Assembly: GCA_029959295.1 (NCBI GenBank)
Contig: JASCOH010000006.1
Coordinates: forward strand, 124,001 to 188,000
Length of the DNA: 64,000 bases
Direction: 5' to 3'
From: Flavobacteriaceae bacterium PS02334
Lineage (GTDB): Bacteria; Bacteroidota; Bacteroidia; Flavobacteriales; Flavobacteriaceae
Part shown: positions 1 to 8,086 of the stretch, in pieces
Numbering within the stretch: the stretch's first letter is position 1
How the letters are laid out: every line of letters begins with the position of its first letter
Made by a program: the position numbers and the translations under genes
The notes under the pieces: model-generated
Databases searched by the model: none
Told to the model about the DNA's origin: nothing
The model's input: the letters and a program-made list of their open reading frames with translations, nothing else

Positions 1-1
1 T

Positions 2-553
2 AATATTGATCAGTTTTCAGAATGGCGGGATTCCAGATATTACACAGTCTTTTCCGATGCGCTAGTTCGCCACACAAAAACTTTCAACGATAATTTTTCA
101 ATCAAAAATAACCGTGCCACTTTTCTAGCGCTTAAGCCGTACATGGATGAAGTCGAAGATCAATATCTTTTGTCAATGCTTGGCGCTTGTACTCTTGACA
201 TGTTGAAAAAACATACTCCTGATTCAATTATTACTAGCGCTCAAGTTCTAGCGCAAAAAGCATTGGTTGCACTTACGGTTGCGAAGGTTGCGGATACTGG
301 AATGTTTGCGTTTACTGAAACTTCTTTCACGATTGTTTATGACGAAGTTCCGTGGGAAAAATCTAAACTGGAGCTCGATGCGGAAAAATTGGAAAGATTA
401 CGAAAAGCTAGGCAAACTGCAGGTGAAGAATATTTGAAGCGACTTAAAAAAATGATTGTTGCAAATCCAACTATTTTTCATTGTTATGTAGATAAAATTG
501 AAACTGGATTGACTTCGAAATTAATTCTAAAAAAGTCCGGACTAACGCTTTAA
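2..553 (+). CDS. Phage connector-like structural protein, 5'-truncated
   Basis: The reading frame is open from the window edge. An internal ATG exists at 143, but the codons upstream of it are protein-like, so the gene most likely starts outside the window. About 183 residues are visible: mostly helical with no membrane segment, and a Lys/Glu-rich helix in the C-terminal half. Its composition and position before the tail genes recall the small head-tail connector proteins of Bacteroidota phages (DUF6712-like, from memory). A connector role is inference, and the connector candidate of prophage B at 51135 sits in an analogous place. Confidence 0.55.
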   Translation, partial: NIDQFSEWRDSRYYTVFSDALVRHTKTFNDNFSIKNNRATFLALKPYMDEVEDQYLLSMLGACTLDMLKKHTPDSIITSAQVLAQKALVALTVAKVADTGMFAFTETSFTIVYDEVPWEKSKLELDAEKLERLRKARQTAGEEYLKRLKKMIVANPTIFHCYVDKIETGLTSKLILKKSGLTL

Positions 554-584
554 TTGTGTCCTTTAAAAAAAGCAATTACAAAAA

Positions 585-592
585 TACTTTTG
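585..592 (+). promoter_or_regulatory. Possible TAnnTTTG promoter -7 box (TACTTTTG)
   Basis: TACTTTTG lies in the 55-nt gap before the gene at 609 and fits the Bacteroidota -7 consensus. The same octamer stands before the small terminase gene at 43167. The leader would be only about 10 nt, and no convincing -33 element is seen. Confidence 0.3.
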
Positions 593-608
593 ATAAAAAT
601 AATTCAAA

Positions 609-1166
609 ATGAAAGTACAAAGAACCGAAAACGCTTCAGGCATTGACGATATAAAATTGATTGCTGAAGATGCATCTGAAAGAACTTTTTTAAGACAGCT
701 CGCTGAAGCGGGAACGCTTTCTGCTTTGAATGGAAATGCTGTTTCGTCATTGAATTTTAGAGCGATTTCTGTTGCTTCAATGACTTCGAATAGTTACACA
801 TCTGAAAGTTCTATTCCTAAATATAATTTTGATTTGCGCCAAAATGAATCGAAAGCTTTAGATCTGACTTTTAATACTCATAACTCTGATCCTGCAGAAC
901 CTTTGAATCTTACTCAGTTTGAAAAAATTAAACTTCAAATTAAACCAACAAAAGGATCGCCAGCATTAATTAGCTTGACTGTAGGTTCAGGTTTGACAAT
1001 CATTGGAGTTGACAGTAATGTTTTATCGATTGTGATTAGGCCAGAACTAACAGCGATTCTAAATCTTCAGGAATATTATTATGATATCATGTTTTCTACT
1101 CCAGGATCCAACAAATATTATTTAGAAGGAAAAATTAAAGTTTCTAAAACCGTAACGAGATCATGA
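609..1166 (+). CDS. Beta-rich phage structural protein
   Basis: 185 residues, no signal peptide, no membrane segment. The C-terminal half alternates short beta-strand-like segments ending in a Tyr-rich strand (EYYYDIMF). This pattern resembles the beta-sandwich domain of baseplate upper/BppU-like proteins. The stop overlaps the start of the large fibre gene at 1163 (ATGA), so the two are translationally coupled. A baseplate or fibre-anchoring role is inferred from this coupling. Confidence 0.5.
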   Translation: MKVQRTENASGIDDIKLIAEDASERTFLRQLAEAGTLSALNGNAVSSLNFRAISVASMTSNSYTSESSIPKYNFDLRQNESKALDLTFNTHNSDPAEPLNLTQFEKIKLQIKPTKGSPALISLTVGSGLTIIGVDSNVLSIVIRPELTAILNLQEYYYDIMFSTPGSNKYYLEGKIKVSKTVTRS

Positions 1167-3199
1167 GTTTTGAAGTTATCATAACCGATCCTGAAGAAAA
1201 TTCGAATCAGATTATTGTTAATCAGGTCACGGAAGAAATTGCTATTGAAATCAAAGACCAGGATTCACCAGATAAGATTGAAATTATAATTGATGAAGAT
1301 GCTTCGCAACGAGCGGTTGACGCCGCTAACGCAGCGCAAGCGATTCTTGATCATATTGAAGATTTAATCGCAGGAAGAAATCACTATCGTGGAGAGTTTG
1401 TTTCTGAAGCGGCTTTAAATTTAGCGATTCCTGTAGGCGTTGCGGGTGATTATGCGACTATATCTCGAGACGGATTCCCGGATCAAAATGCTGTCTGGGA
1501 TGATGGTGATCAGCTTTGGCGTGTTCAAAATTTTGCCGGTGGATCTTCAGAATTAATTTCGATTGGAATTATCACGAGAGTGGGAAATCAATTTACAGTT
1601 CCTGCAGGAGCTCGATGGATGATCAACGGAAATGCGTATACAAATACACTGCCTTTCATCTTTACAGTTGCAAATGAATCAACTGGATTTAAAAGAATTG
1701 ACGCTTTAATTGCAACTACTTTAGGGTTTCAATTGGCAATAGGTGTTCATTATACAGATATTATTACATCTCCAGAAATTCCTGAAAATGCAATCGAGGT
1801 CAAAGAATATAGGATTGACGGAAATGATATTGATGATACTGTTCCGGTTCTGCTTGGCCAGTATGTAAAAAGATCGTGGTCTGGAGATATCATAATTAAT
1901 ACTGCAGGGAATAATGTTTCTCTTCCTAATCAGGAAAAATCAAACTTTATTATAAAAAAAATCGGCAACAATACAATTAAAGGTATGTCGACTTTCTTTC
2001 TTGAAACTGTTGATGGTTCTTGGTTGTCCGTTGGTCAATTAATTTCAATAGAGATTGATAGTGGATTTGCTACAACTTTAAAAAATGGTGTTACTGAAAA
2101 TTTCACTATACCAATGAAATTGCCTGGAGGCGTTGATATGGTCGTTGGCGATAAAACTATAACATATTTCAGGTACACAGGAACTTCACTTGCTTTTGTA
2201 GCTTATAGCCATGTCGCTGTAGAAGTAAAAGCTTATGCAGATTCTCAAGATGTTGTAAAGCTTAACGCTGCAAAAGCATATGCTGATTCTCAAGATGTCA
2301 TTACACTAAATACTGCAAAATCATACTCAGATACCCAAGATACAGCAACCTTGAACGCTGCTAAGAGCTATGCTGAAGGTTTAGTTACTGGCTTGGTCGA
2401 TTTACGAGGTAATTATAATCCTGCATTGAATTCAAACCTATATCCGACATCCGGGGGTAGCGGAAATTCTGGAGCGGTTAAAAAAGGTGATGTTTGGATA
2501 ATTTCTGGTTTAGGAGTAGGGGCTTTTGCAATAATAGGAACAAAGTTAGTTTCTGACGGTGATGAGATTATGTCTTTGATAGATGCGCCGGTCAATTCTG
2601 ATTCCAACTGGAATATCACCGAACATAATTTTACATACGTTCCTGAAAATACCACTAATAAATCAAATGGACCTTTAGGAGATTCTGCAGTTTTGTTTCC
2701 GACAGAGCATAGCGTTAGGGCATATTTTGAATCCATAAGTAAAAAAAGAAGTTTTTGTTTATATGGTCCAGACTTTTCTGCAGTTGGAAGTCCTAATGGT
2801 TATTTCATGGCTAAATTTGGTCAGGCTTATACGTTTTTAACAACAATGAGTACTTCGGATCATCTTGCGCTTGTTGGAGTTAATGCTTATAACACACAGT
2901 TGGTTACGCCTTATAAATGCAAAATTTCTAACATTCAAATGGACCTGAATTCCGGTAGTTTTATTACAAATACTGAAATTTCAATTTGGGGTCGGGCAGA
3001 AACTGCAGTTCCGTCAGTCAATGCTGTTGAATATTTATTTGCATCAAAACCAGGTACTCAAAGATTGAGTTTTGCGGATGTCTTATCAAATGTTGTGATA
3101 CCTGCAAACACGGCGTTAAGAATTTATGTTAAATCTGGATCATCAGCAACGAGTGCTAGCATTGGATTTTTAAATATTTTTTTTGAGGAAGAATATTAA
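1163..3199 (+). CDS. Tail fibre / receptor-binding candidate
   Basis: 678 residues. An acidic N-terminal segment is followed by a helical Ala-rich stretch, beta-rich domains, then three 15-residue repeats of the type KAYADSQDVVKLNAA (residues 356-400), and a C-terminal beta domain of about 150 residues rich in Ser, Gly and aromatic residues. Short AYADSQD-type repeats are common in trimeric tail fibres, where they form the shaft. Position just before the lysis genes fits a fibre. Receptor binding would be expected in the C-terminal domain. No enzyme motif is visible. Confidence 0.6.
   Translation: MSFEVIITDPEENSNQIIVNQVTEEIAIEIKDQDSPDKIEIIIDEDASQRAVDAANAAQAILDHIEDLIAGRNHYRGEFVSEAALNLAIPVGVAGDYATISRDGFPDQNAVWDDGDQLWRVQNFAGGSSELISIGIITRVGNQFTVPAGARWMINGNAYTNTLPFIFTVANESTGFKRIDALIATTLGFQLAIGVHYTDIITSPEIPENAIEVKEYRIDGNDIDDTVPVLLGQYVKRSWSGDIIINTAGNNVSLPNQEKSNFIIKKIGNNTIKGMSTFFLETVDGSWLSVGQLISIEIDSGFATTLKNGVTENFTIPMKLPGGVDMVVGDKTITYFRYTGTSLAFVAYSHVAVEVKAYADSQDVVKLNAAKAYADSQDVITLNTAKSYSDTQDTATLNAAKSYAEGLVTGLVDLRGNYNPALNSNLYPTSGGSGNSGAVKKGDVWIISGLGVGAFAIIGTKLVSDGDEIMSLIDAPVNSDSNWNITEHNFTYVPENTTNKSNGPLGDSAVLFPTEHSVRAYFESISKKRSFCLYGPDFSAVGSPNGYFMAKFGQAYTFLTTMSTSDHLALVGVNAYNTQLVTPYKCKISNIQMDLNSGSFITNTEISIWGRAETAVPSVNAVEYLFASKPGTQRLSFADVLSNVVIPANTALRIYVKSGSSATSASIGFLNIFFEEEY
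2228..2362 (+). repeat. Three 45-bp (15-residue) tail-fibre repeats
   Basis: Three consecutive units begin KAYADSQD, KAYADSQD and KSYSDTQD, each ending in L-N-A/T-A. A fourth truncated unit (KSYAEG) follows. They probably build a trimeric shaft. Confidence 0.7.
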
Positions 3200-3209
3200 A
3201 TAATTAGAA

Positions 3210-3632
3210 ATGAAAATAAGAATAAGTAGTGGGTATTTTAGGGGACAATTTTCTGATGAATTTATACTTGAAAATTGGAATAATGAAGTCAATGGTAGTT
3301 TGGTATCTGAATGGGAGTTGATTGAGGCTGAATTGCCTAATGAAAATTTTATGAAACCAAAATGGGAGGGAAGTCAGTGGACTGAAGGAGCTTCATGGCA
3401 GGAAATAACAGACAGAAATAAAACTTTAATTGATGCTATTAGTGCAGATTATCGTGGAAGAATTAGTGCTTTGGTATTGCCTTATCTTCCAGATTTTGTG
3501 ATCGATGCTATTCCGATACCTTCTCATGTTTTAACTCAAAGATTGGCTTTGCAAGCAGAATGCGATTTCCTAATAAAAGCAATAGATCCGAACCAGTCAA
3601 TGTCTAGGCCTGCAGTTAAAAATCAAAAATAA
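3210..3632 (+). CDS. Small protein following tail fibre
   Basis: 140 residues, no membrane segment. The N-terminal half is Trp-rich (several W and E/N-W pairs), the C-terminal half helical. It sits 10 nt after the fibre gene and 5 nt before the endolysin gene. Small genes just after fibres often encode fibre-assembly chaperones or fibre tips, but I do not recognise a family here, so the role is inference. Confidence 0.5.
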   Translation: MKIRISSGYFRGQFSDEFILENWNNEVNGSLVSEWELIEAELPNENFMKPKWEGSQWTEGASWQEITDRNKTLIDAISADYRGRISALVLPYLPDFVIDAIPIPSHVLTQRLALQAECDFLIKAIDPNQSMSRPAVKNQK

Positions 3633-3637
3633 AAAAT

Positions 3638-4135
3638 ATGACACCAGAAAACTTTGTGAAGACATACTATCCATTTGCTGAAAAAGTGGAGAAAAAAACA
3701 GGAATCTCAGCCGTTTTTATAATGGCTCAATCCGCTTTAGAGTCAGGTTGGGGAGAAAAAGCAGTTGGAAATATGATGTTTGGCGTAAAAGCAAATAGCA
3801 AAACTCCTGAAGATAAAAGGCAATTAATTACAACTACCGAATATCTGAGAACGGCAACGGCCAAGTTTCCTGTTGTAATTTCAGTTTCAAAACAACCAAA
3901 TGGCTTGTATAAATACAAAGTCAAGGATTGGTTCAGAAAATATAATACTCCAGAGGAAAGCTTTTCGGATCATGCGGATTTCTTTTTTGCTAATCCAAGA
4001 TATGCTGAAGCTTTGAAAGTAAAATCAGATCCAGTTCTTTTTGCTGAAGCAATTGCAAAAGCGAAATACGCAACGGATCCAAATTATGCAGCAACATTAA
4101 AACTAATGATTAATTCAATAAAAAAAAGATTATGA
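3638..4135 (+). CDS. Endolysin, glucosaminidase (GH73-type)
   Basis: 165 residues. Peptidoglycan hydrolase of the mannosyl-glycoprotein endo-beta-N-acetylglucosaminidase/FlgJ type. The signature is AQSALESGWGEKAVGNMMFG (residues 30-49), with the likely catalytic Glu35, and a later FSDHADFF block. No signal peptide is seen, so export would depend on the holin encoded next. The stop overlaps the holin start by 4 nt. Together with the genes at 4132 and 4518 this forms the lysis cassette of prophage A. Confidence 0.85.
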   Translation: MTPENFVKTYYPFAEKVEKKTGISAVFIMAQSALESGWGEKAVGNMMFGVKANSKTPEDKRQLITTTEYLRTATAKFPVVISVSKQPNGLYKYKVKDWFRKYNTPEESFSDHADFFFANPRYAEALKVKSDPVLFAEAIAKAKYATDPNYAATLKLMINSIKKRL

Positions 4136-4515
4136 TCGACTGGCTACAACGGTTTTATGATACTTATAAATTCGAAGTTCATGAAGGTCTTTTCTTTTCC
4201 GGATTTGTCATGTTTGGAGTTGTCGTTAAAACGATTCGAGCTTTGCAAAAAGGAACAAAGCTCTCGTTTGCATGGTTCTTTTCTGAATCCTTGATTTCTT
4301 TTTTTATAGCGCTTTTCGTCTACGCTGTTGTGGATCAATTTTTTCAACTTAAGCCATTGTTTACGTATGCAATTTGTGCGTTACTGGGTTCGATGTCTAC
4401 GATTGTAAATAAAAAATTAGAAGAATTGTTAGAGACTGCTTTTGATAGCGCAAAAAGCGGAATTTCGGATTTATTTAAAGCGTTAGTTGAAAAAATTAAA
4501 CCAAAAAAATCTTAA
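4132..4515 (+). CDS. Putative holin
   Basis: 127 residues with about three hydrophobic segments (roughly residues 20-36, 47-70 and 77-92) and a highly charged C-terminus rich in Lys, typical for phage holins. It overlaps the endolysin stop and is followed 2 nt later by the spanin gene. Holin identity rests on topology and cassette position. Confidence 0.7.
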   Translation: MIDWLQRFYDTYKFEVHEGLFFSGFVMFGVVVKTIRALQKGTKLSFAWFFSESLISFFIALFVYAVVDQFFQLKPLFTYAICALLGSMSTIVNKKLEELLETAFDSAKSGISDLFKALVEKIKPKKS

Positions 4516-4517
4516 TT

Positions 4518-5060
4518 ATGAAATCAATTTTGAAAATACTTTTTTTATTCTTGGCATTGACTTTTGCCGTGAGTTGTGGCTCTAAAAAAATAATCAATCA
4601 AACTTCAGTAAAGGAAAATACTTCGGTGTATAAAACTGATAGTATTAAGATCAGTGAAAGAAATAGGGCTATAATTGACAGCCTAAAATTGAAAATTGCT
4701 CAAAGTGCGACTGGAGATAAAAAATTTGATGAAGCGGTAAATAAGTCTATCTCTGAAATTTTGGAAAAATTAAACACTTCAAAATCTTCTGGAGATAATT
4801 CTTATTCATTGGTTTATGATGACGTTTTAAAAGAGTTGCGAGCTGTAATGAAAATCGGTCCGACTGAAAATTTGACTACAATCAATAATGCAACGGTTCA
4901 CACAAAAGAAATTATAAAAGATACGCGCGAAATCCCAGTTAAGTTTATACCTAAATGGGTCTTGGTGGCTTCAATTTTTGGAGGTTGTTGCGCATTTGGG
5001 CTTTTGGCTTTTATAATTTATAAAGTATCAAGATTTTTTAAACCAAAGCTTCCGGTATAA
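4518..5060 (+). CDS. Unimolecular spanin-like lipoprotein
   Basis: 180 residues with a membrane anchor at both ends. The N-terminus is a lipoprotein signal peptide with the lipid-accepting cysteine at residue 20 (FAVSC then GSKK). The C-terminus has a strong transmembrane segment at about residues 148-171 followed by Lys/Arg. The middle is a periplasmic, charged, partly helical region. An outer-membrane lipid at one end and an inner-membrane helix at the other is the layout of u-spanins such as T1 gp11, which fuse the two membranes after peptidoglycan is cut. Position behind endolysin and holin supports this. Confidence 0.75.
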   Translation: MKSILKILFLFLALTFAVSCGSKKIINQTSVKENTSVYKTDSIKISERNRAIIDSLKLKIAQSATGDKKFDEAVNKSISEILEKLNTSKSSGDNSYSLVYDDVLKELRAVMKIGPTENLTTINNATVHTKEIIKDTREIPVKFIPKWVLVASIFGGCCAFGLLAFIIYKVSRFFKPKLPV

Positions 5061-5239
5061 TGAATTTTGAAGAATACCTCCGAGAACTTAAGCTTCAAAA
5101 AGTGAAAGTAAAAACAGAAATTGAAACTGCAGGCGCTTCTCAAGAACTTATCTTGATTTTGGGATGTGTGGAAATGCAGGTCGGTTTAGTCCAGAACCTG
5201 GTACTTAAAAATGTAAAAAACGAATTAAATGAGGATTAA
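5060..5239 (+). CDS. Small hypothetical protein
   Basis: 59 residues. The ATG at 5060 overlaps the spanin stop and the end overlaps the next start by 11 nt, so it is embedded in the operon. Acidic/basic helical N-terminus, then a hydrophobic helix (residues 30-50, ILILGCVEMQVGLVQNLVL) that is amphipathic rather than clearly transmembrane. Unknown function; the tight overlaps on both sides are the main reason to call it. Confidence 0.6.
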   Translation: MNFEEYLRELKLQKVKVKTEIETAGASQELILILGCVEMQVGLVQNLVLKNVKNELNED

Positions 5240-6044
5240 TATTAAAATAGCGGAAAAGTGGAATGATTTGACGCCTTGGCAACTCCGAATGATTGGCCGA
5301 ACTCTTTATAAAAATGAATCTTTCGAACCGAAAGCATTTGTTTTGTTATTGCTTGTAATCTTGACAATTCAAAAGCCGTCTATAATTGCATTTTTAAAAA
5401 CAGCGCGTTTGCTTCTTAAAGTCCCGGTTAGCGATCTAAAACATTATACAGATTTTGTCCTGGATGATTCTGCATTTTTAACCAAGTTTCCGGTTTATCT
5501 GAAATCAGGAAGAAAAAAGCTTTACGGTCCAGCGCCACGTCTTTCAAATATTTCAATTTCAGAGTTGTCTTATGCTGATACATTTTATTATAATTGGAAA
5601 ACTGCCGGCAATGATGTAGATCTTGAAAGATTGGTCGCTGTTTTGTACAGACTGCCTATTAAATCGGACAAAACTCATATCGATGATATCAGAGTTCCGT
5701 TTAATAAATTGCTTCTGCCTGAACGTGCGAAATTGACAGATAAAATTTCAATGGCTGAAAAATATATTGTCGGATTAGCTTATGAAGGTTCCAGACAAAT
5801 ATTAATAAATAGATATAAAAATGTTTTTCCAAAATCACCTAAATCTGATGATGAAACTAGTGTTAAGCCTAAAGCTAAAGTTTATCATCCGTTTTCTGAA
5901 ATTATAACGACGATGGTTCTGGACGAAACGCAGCCTTTCGGATCGCTTCCTGAAGCTGAAATTGCTAATGCAGTTTCTTTCTTGGAAATTTATGACGAAA
6001 GCATCGCCAGACAAAGGGAACGTGAACGAAAATTTAAAAAATAG
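5229..6044 (+). CDS. Phage tail-region protein, unknown
   Basis: 271 residues. The N-terminal 30 residues are basic, then comes a hydrophobic helix pair (about residues 36-60), then a mixed helical body. The C-terminal tail is highly charged (RQRERERKFKK). It precedes another conserved-looking tail gene by 5 nt. I do not recognise a family. In this position it could be a tail assembly or tail-tube-associated protein, but nothing in the sequence shows it directly. Confidence 0.5.
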   Translation: MRINIKIAEKWNDLTPWQLRMIGRTLYKNESFEPKAFVLLLLVILTIQKPSIIAFLKTARLLLKVPVSDLKHYTDFVLDDSAFLTKFPVYLKSGRKKLYGPAPRLSNISISELSYADTFYYNWKTAGNDVDLERLVAVLYRLPIKSDKTHIDDIRVPFNKLLLPERAKLTDKISMAEKYIVGLAYEGSRQILINRYKNVFPKSPKSDDETSVKPKAKVYHPFSEIITTMVLDETQPFGSLPEAEIANAVSFLEIYDESIARQRERERKFKK

Positions 6045-6049
6045 AACTT

Positions 6050-6565
6050 ATGGCCAGAACGATGACTTATTTAGATTCTACTGATTTTTTTAAAGATATA
6101 GTCGCAAAAAGTGTGCATCTTAAAGATTATATCGGGCCATCTGAAGCTGAATTAAGAGATAGAATGTCTACTGTTGATGGAATTAAATCGCCATTTCTTT
6201 GTTATTTCAATTACTCGAGTAAGCTTTTAGGCAATAAACAAAGAACTTTAACCGACAAAACTCTCGGATTTTCTATTCTTTTTTCCGGTATAGATGCAAT
6301 GGATTTTCAAGCTCAAAATGTTGCTATTTCTGAAGCGGAAAACATTGGTATAAAAGTACTATCGCGTATCAATATTTCGAGCAAAATGCCAACTATTCCT
6401 TGGCTGTATAATAATTTTGAACAAAGTACCGTACGATTTGAAACGCTTTACGGTGAGGAGGCTGAGGGCTTTTTCGGGATGGAATTTTTCTTTGATTTGC
6501 AACTTCCTGAACCATTAATTGTGGATCCTGCAGACTGGACCGACGGAAATATTTTTTGTACGTAA
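6050..6565 (+). CDS. Phage tail-region protein, unknown
   Basis: 171 residues, no membrane segment. Mixed alpha/beta with a C-terminal region rich in Phe and Pro. Size and place (between spanin and tape measure) would fit a tail terminator or tail completion protein, which is inference. A possible TTG-initiated extension of the next frame overlaps its end, but the next gene more likely starts at 6610. Confidence 0.5.
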   Translation: MARTMTYLDSTDFFKDIVAKSVHLKDYIGPSEAELRDRMSTVDGIKSPFLCYFNYSSKLLGNKQRTLTDKTLGFSILFSGIDAMDFQAQNVAISEAENIGIKVLSRINISSKMPTIPWLYNNFEQSTVRFETLYGEEAEGFFGMEFFFDLQLPEPLIVDPADWTDGNIFCT

Positions 6566-6609
6566 AAATTCTTACTTTTTTTTCGTTATCATTGGTAAAG
6601 ACCAATCAT

Positions 6610-6837
6610 ATGACAAACCAAAATTCCTCCACCATGCCATTAGAAGAAGCTCTTTCTCCGCTTCTTGATGGCAAAATCGACTTAAAGTCTGCCCGGATCC
6701 TTTTAAGCGAAATGTTCACCACTGCAGTATCTCATGCTCCAGATGATGAAATTGACAACTTCACGGCAAAGCGATTGACGCCATTGTATTTGGCGCTCTT
6801 GCAAACCCTTGAAAATCTTGACTTAACCGAAAAATAA
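6610..6837 (+). CDS. Small helical protein, last gene before accessory block
   Basis: 75 residues from ATG 6610. The frame is open to a TTG at 6556, but that start overlaps the previous gene and adds a poorly compatible N-terminus. The protein is helical and acidic (EALSPLLDGKIDLKSARI). It ends 4 nt before a strong terminator, so it closes the first late transcription unit seen in prophage A. Function unknown. Confidence 0.55.
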   Translation: MTNQNSSTMPLEEALSPLLDGKIDLKSARILLSEMFTTAVSHAPDDEIDNFTAKRLTPLYLALLQTLENLDLTEK

Positions 6838-6840
6838 ATT

Positions 6841-6868
6841 AAGCCACTCATATCGAGTGGTTTTTTTT
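6841..6868 (+). terminator. Rho-independent terminator (CCACTC/GAGTGG)
   Basis: Stem CCACTC (6844-6849) and GAGTGG (6855-6860), loop of five, flanked by AAG on the left and eight T on the right. It ends the unit closing at 6837. Confidence 0.8.
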
Positions 6869-6875
6869 ATATTTG
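6868..6875 (+). promoter_or_regulatory. Bacteroidota promoter -7 box (TATATTTG) of the RNA at 6880
   Basis: TATATTTG matches TAnnTTTG exactly. It overlaps the end of the T-run of the preceding terminator. A start site 5-8 nt downstream would fall at the 5' strand of the long-range stem of the RNA candidate. Confidence 0.6.
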
Positions 6876-6879
6876 CACC

Positions 6880-7014
6880 GACCAATTGCATAACGAGGAG
6901 TGCTCCATATTAAGATTCTTAATACTGGAGCTCTCAAGGTTCGGGTTAACTTAAGAGTCCCGGGTTTCATTCCTCGTAGTGATTGGTCAGCCGTAAAAGG
7001 GAGCTCCTTTTTTT
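6880..7014 (+). ncRNA. Candidate structured phage RNA: three-way junction with pseudoknot
   Basis: No credible ORF lies here, but the sequence folds in a nested way. P1 GACCAAT 6880-6886 pairs with ATTGGTC 6982-6988. P2 ACGAGGA 6893-6899 pairs with TCCTCGT 6971-6977. P3 is a 13-bp hairpin: 6902-6914 with 6918-6931, one bulged C and a three-base ATT loop. P4 is 6931-6938 with 6950-6957, one C-A mismatch. The P4 loop TTCGGG (6940-6945) can pair with CCCGGG (6959-6964), giving a pseudoknot. A TATATTTG promoter precedes it and a terminator follows. I could not assign a known RNA class. It may be a trans-acting RNA or a leader of the gene at 7067. Confidence 0.65.
6995..7014 (+). terminator. Terminator of the structured RNA
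   Basis: AAAAGGG (6995-7001) and TCCTTTT (7005-7011) form a stem with a three-base loop, followed by a T-rich tract. The GGAGC inside it could alternatively pair with GCTCC at 6902-6906 of P3, so a switch between structures is conceivable. Confidence 0.6.
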
Positions 7015-7041
7015 CTTTTCTTGTACTCCGGATAATTATTT

Positions 7042-7049
7042 TATATTTA
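7042..7049 (+). promoter_or_regulatory. Weak promoter -7 box (TATATTTA) before 7067
   Basis: It differs from TAnnTTTG at one base and lies 17 nt before the ATG at 7067. It would allow the accessory genes to be expressed independently of the RNA upstream. Confidence 0.35.
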
Positions 7050-7066
7050 TGAACTAAATTTTAGAT

Positions 7067-7582
7067 ATGAAATACTTAATTTTTTTATCAGTGGCCATGT
7101 TTCACCTAGTGGCAAAATCTCAAAATTGTGATTTTAAGATAAATGAAGTCGATGCTTTTACAAAAACAGAAAAAATAAGAACTCAAGACCAGGTTATTTC
7201 TGTGAAAACTTCTGAGGCTATTTATTTTTCTTTTTACTCGAGTAATTCAATTTATATTGATTTTTCTTATCGATTAAGCGGAATAAAATCGATCGTGATT
7301 GGAAGAGATAGCACTTTGATGATATTGTTGAAAAATGAAGAAGTTATTGAATTGTTGCCTTTGCAAACTGAAACTTCAACAATAAATTCGATAAATAATA
7401 CTGAAATTACTTGCATGTACCCGGTTACGGTTGAGCAATTAGAAAAAATTAAATCCGTTGGTTTGAAGAAAGTTCGTTTAAACGCTTTGAGGTTTTATTA
7501 CGAATTTGATATCACAAAAGAAAAATGGGTTAAAAAACTAAATGCTGATATAGATTGCTTTATTAGGAAAATCAATAAATAA
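7067..7582 (+). CDS. Secreted protein, accessory gene
   Basis: 171 residues with a typical signal peptide (residues 1-19, ending VAKSQ) and a beta-rich mature part. No lipobox and no known catalytic motif. It sits with two small cytosolic proteins in a block bounded by terminators at 6841 and 8087, unlike the tightly packed structural genes around it. That layout suggests a moron expressed from the prophage. Function unknown. Confidence 0.6.
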   Translation: MKYLIFLSVAMFHLVAKSQNCDFKINEVDAFTKTEKIRTQDQVISVKTSEAIYFSFYSSNSIYIDFSYRLSGIKSIVIGRDSTLMILLKNEEVIELLPLQTETSTINSINNTEITCMYPVTVEQLEKIKSVGLKKVRLNALRFYYEFDITKEKWVKKLNADIDCFIRKINK

Positions 7583-7591
7583 AACTCTATT

Positions 7592-7837
7592 ATGCCAGAA
7601 ATTCTAAATTACAAAGAAGAAGTGAAGCGGTTAATTTCAGAAATGTATGAACCTGCAGATTCAATTAGCAAGGAATTCAAAATGACCACTGCTAAGCTAC
7701 TGCTCAATCTTCATAGAATTTTGCCGTATAATGCAATTGATGATCACTTGATTTATGAAGCTCTTATCGAGTTGGATTTTCAACCTAAAGAAGAGAAACC
7801 ATTGCAGTTTTATTGGTATTTTAGAAGAAAGTTTTAA
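7592..7837 (+). CDS. Small hypothetical protein, accessory block
   Basis: 81 residues, helical, no signal peptide or membrane segment. It starts 9 nt after the secreted-protein gene and is followed 16 nt later by the gene at 7854, so the three are probably cotranscribed. Not recognised. Confidence 0.55.
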   Translation: MPEILNYKEEVKRLISEMYEPADSISKEFKMTTAKLLLNLHRILPYNAIDDHLIYEALIELDFQPKEEKPLQFYWYFRRKF

Positions 7838-7853
7838 TTTAAAAGTTATTATT

Positions 7854-8081
7854 ATGAATCATGAATTAGATAAAATGAAATTGCCAATTGTAAATGAAGA
7901 ATTAGCGAAATCTAATTCAATGAGCTTGAAATTAGATATTGCCGTATTTGAAGCAATAAAAAAGGTCGAACTAGAAAATAACTATAAATTTGAGACTTAT
8001 GAAATTGATAGTGTTTTGCTGAAAATGATTTCCAAAAGGCATGATAGATATGTTCTAGCTCGATTCAAAGAGAAAGAATAA
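7854..8081 (+). CDS. Small hypothetical protein, accessory block
   Basis: 75 residues from ATG 7854. An upstream in-frame start at 7755 would overlap the previous gene by 83 nt and is disfavoured. Charged and helical. Its end (SKRHDRYVLARFKEKE) is strongly basic and acidic and could bind a partner or nucleic acid, which is speculation. It ends 5 nt before a perfect palindromic terminator. Confidence 0.55.
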   Translation: MNHELDKMKLPIVNEELAKSNSMSLKLDIAVFEAIKKVELENNYKFETYEIDSVLLKMISKRHDRYVLARFKEKE

Positions 8082-8086
8082 AAATA

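Noticed and set aside
2413-2736. Minus-strand frame opposite the tail fibre
   Set aside because: No promoter, antisense to a well supported gene, and rich in Pro/Ser as expected for a reverse-strand shadow.
6880-6988. The structured RNA as a tRNA
   Set aside because: The outer 7-bp stem resembles an acceptor stem, but no D arm, anticodon arm or T loop motif fits, and the inner hairpin of 13 bp is too long.
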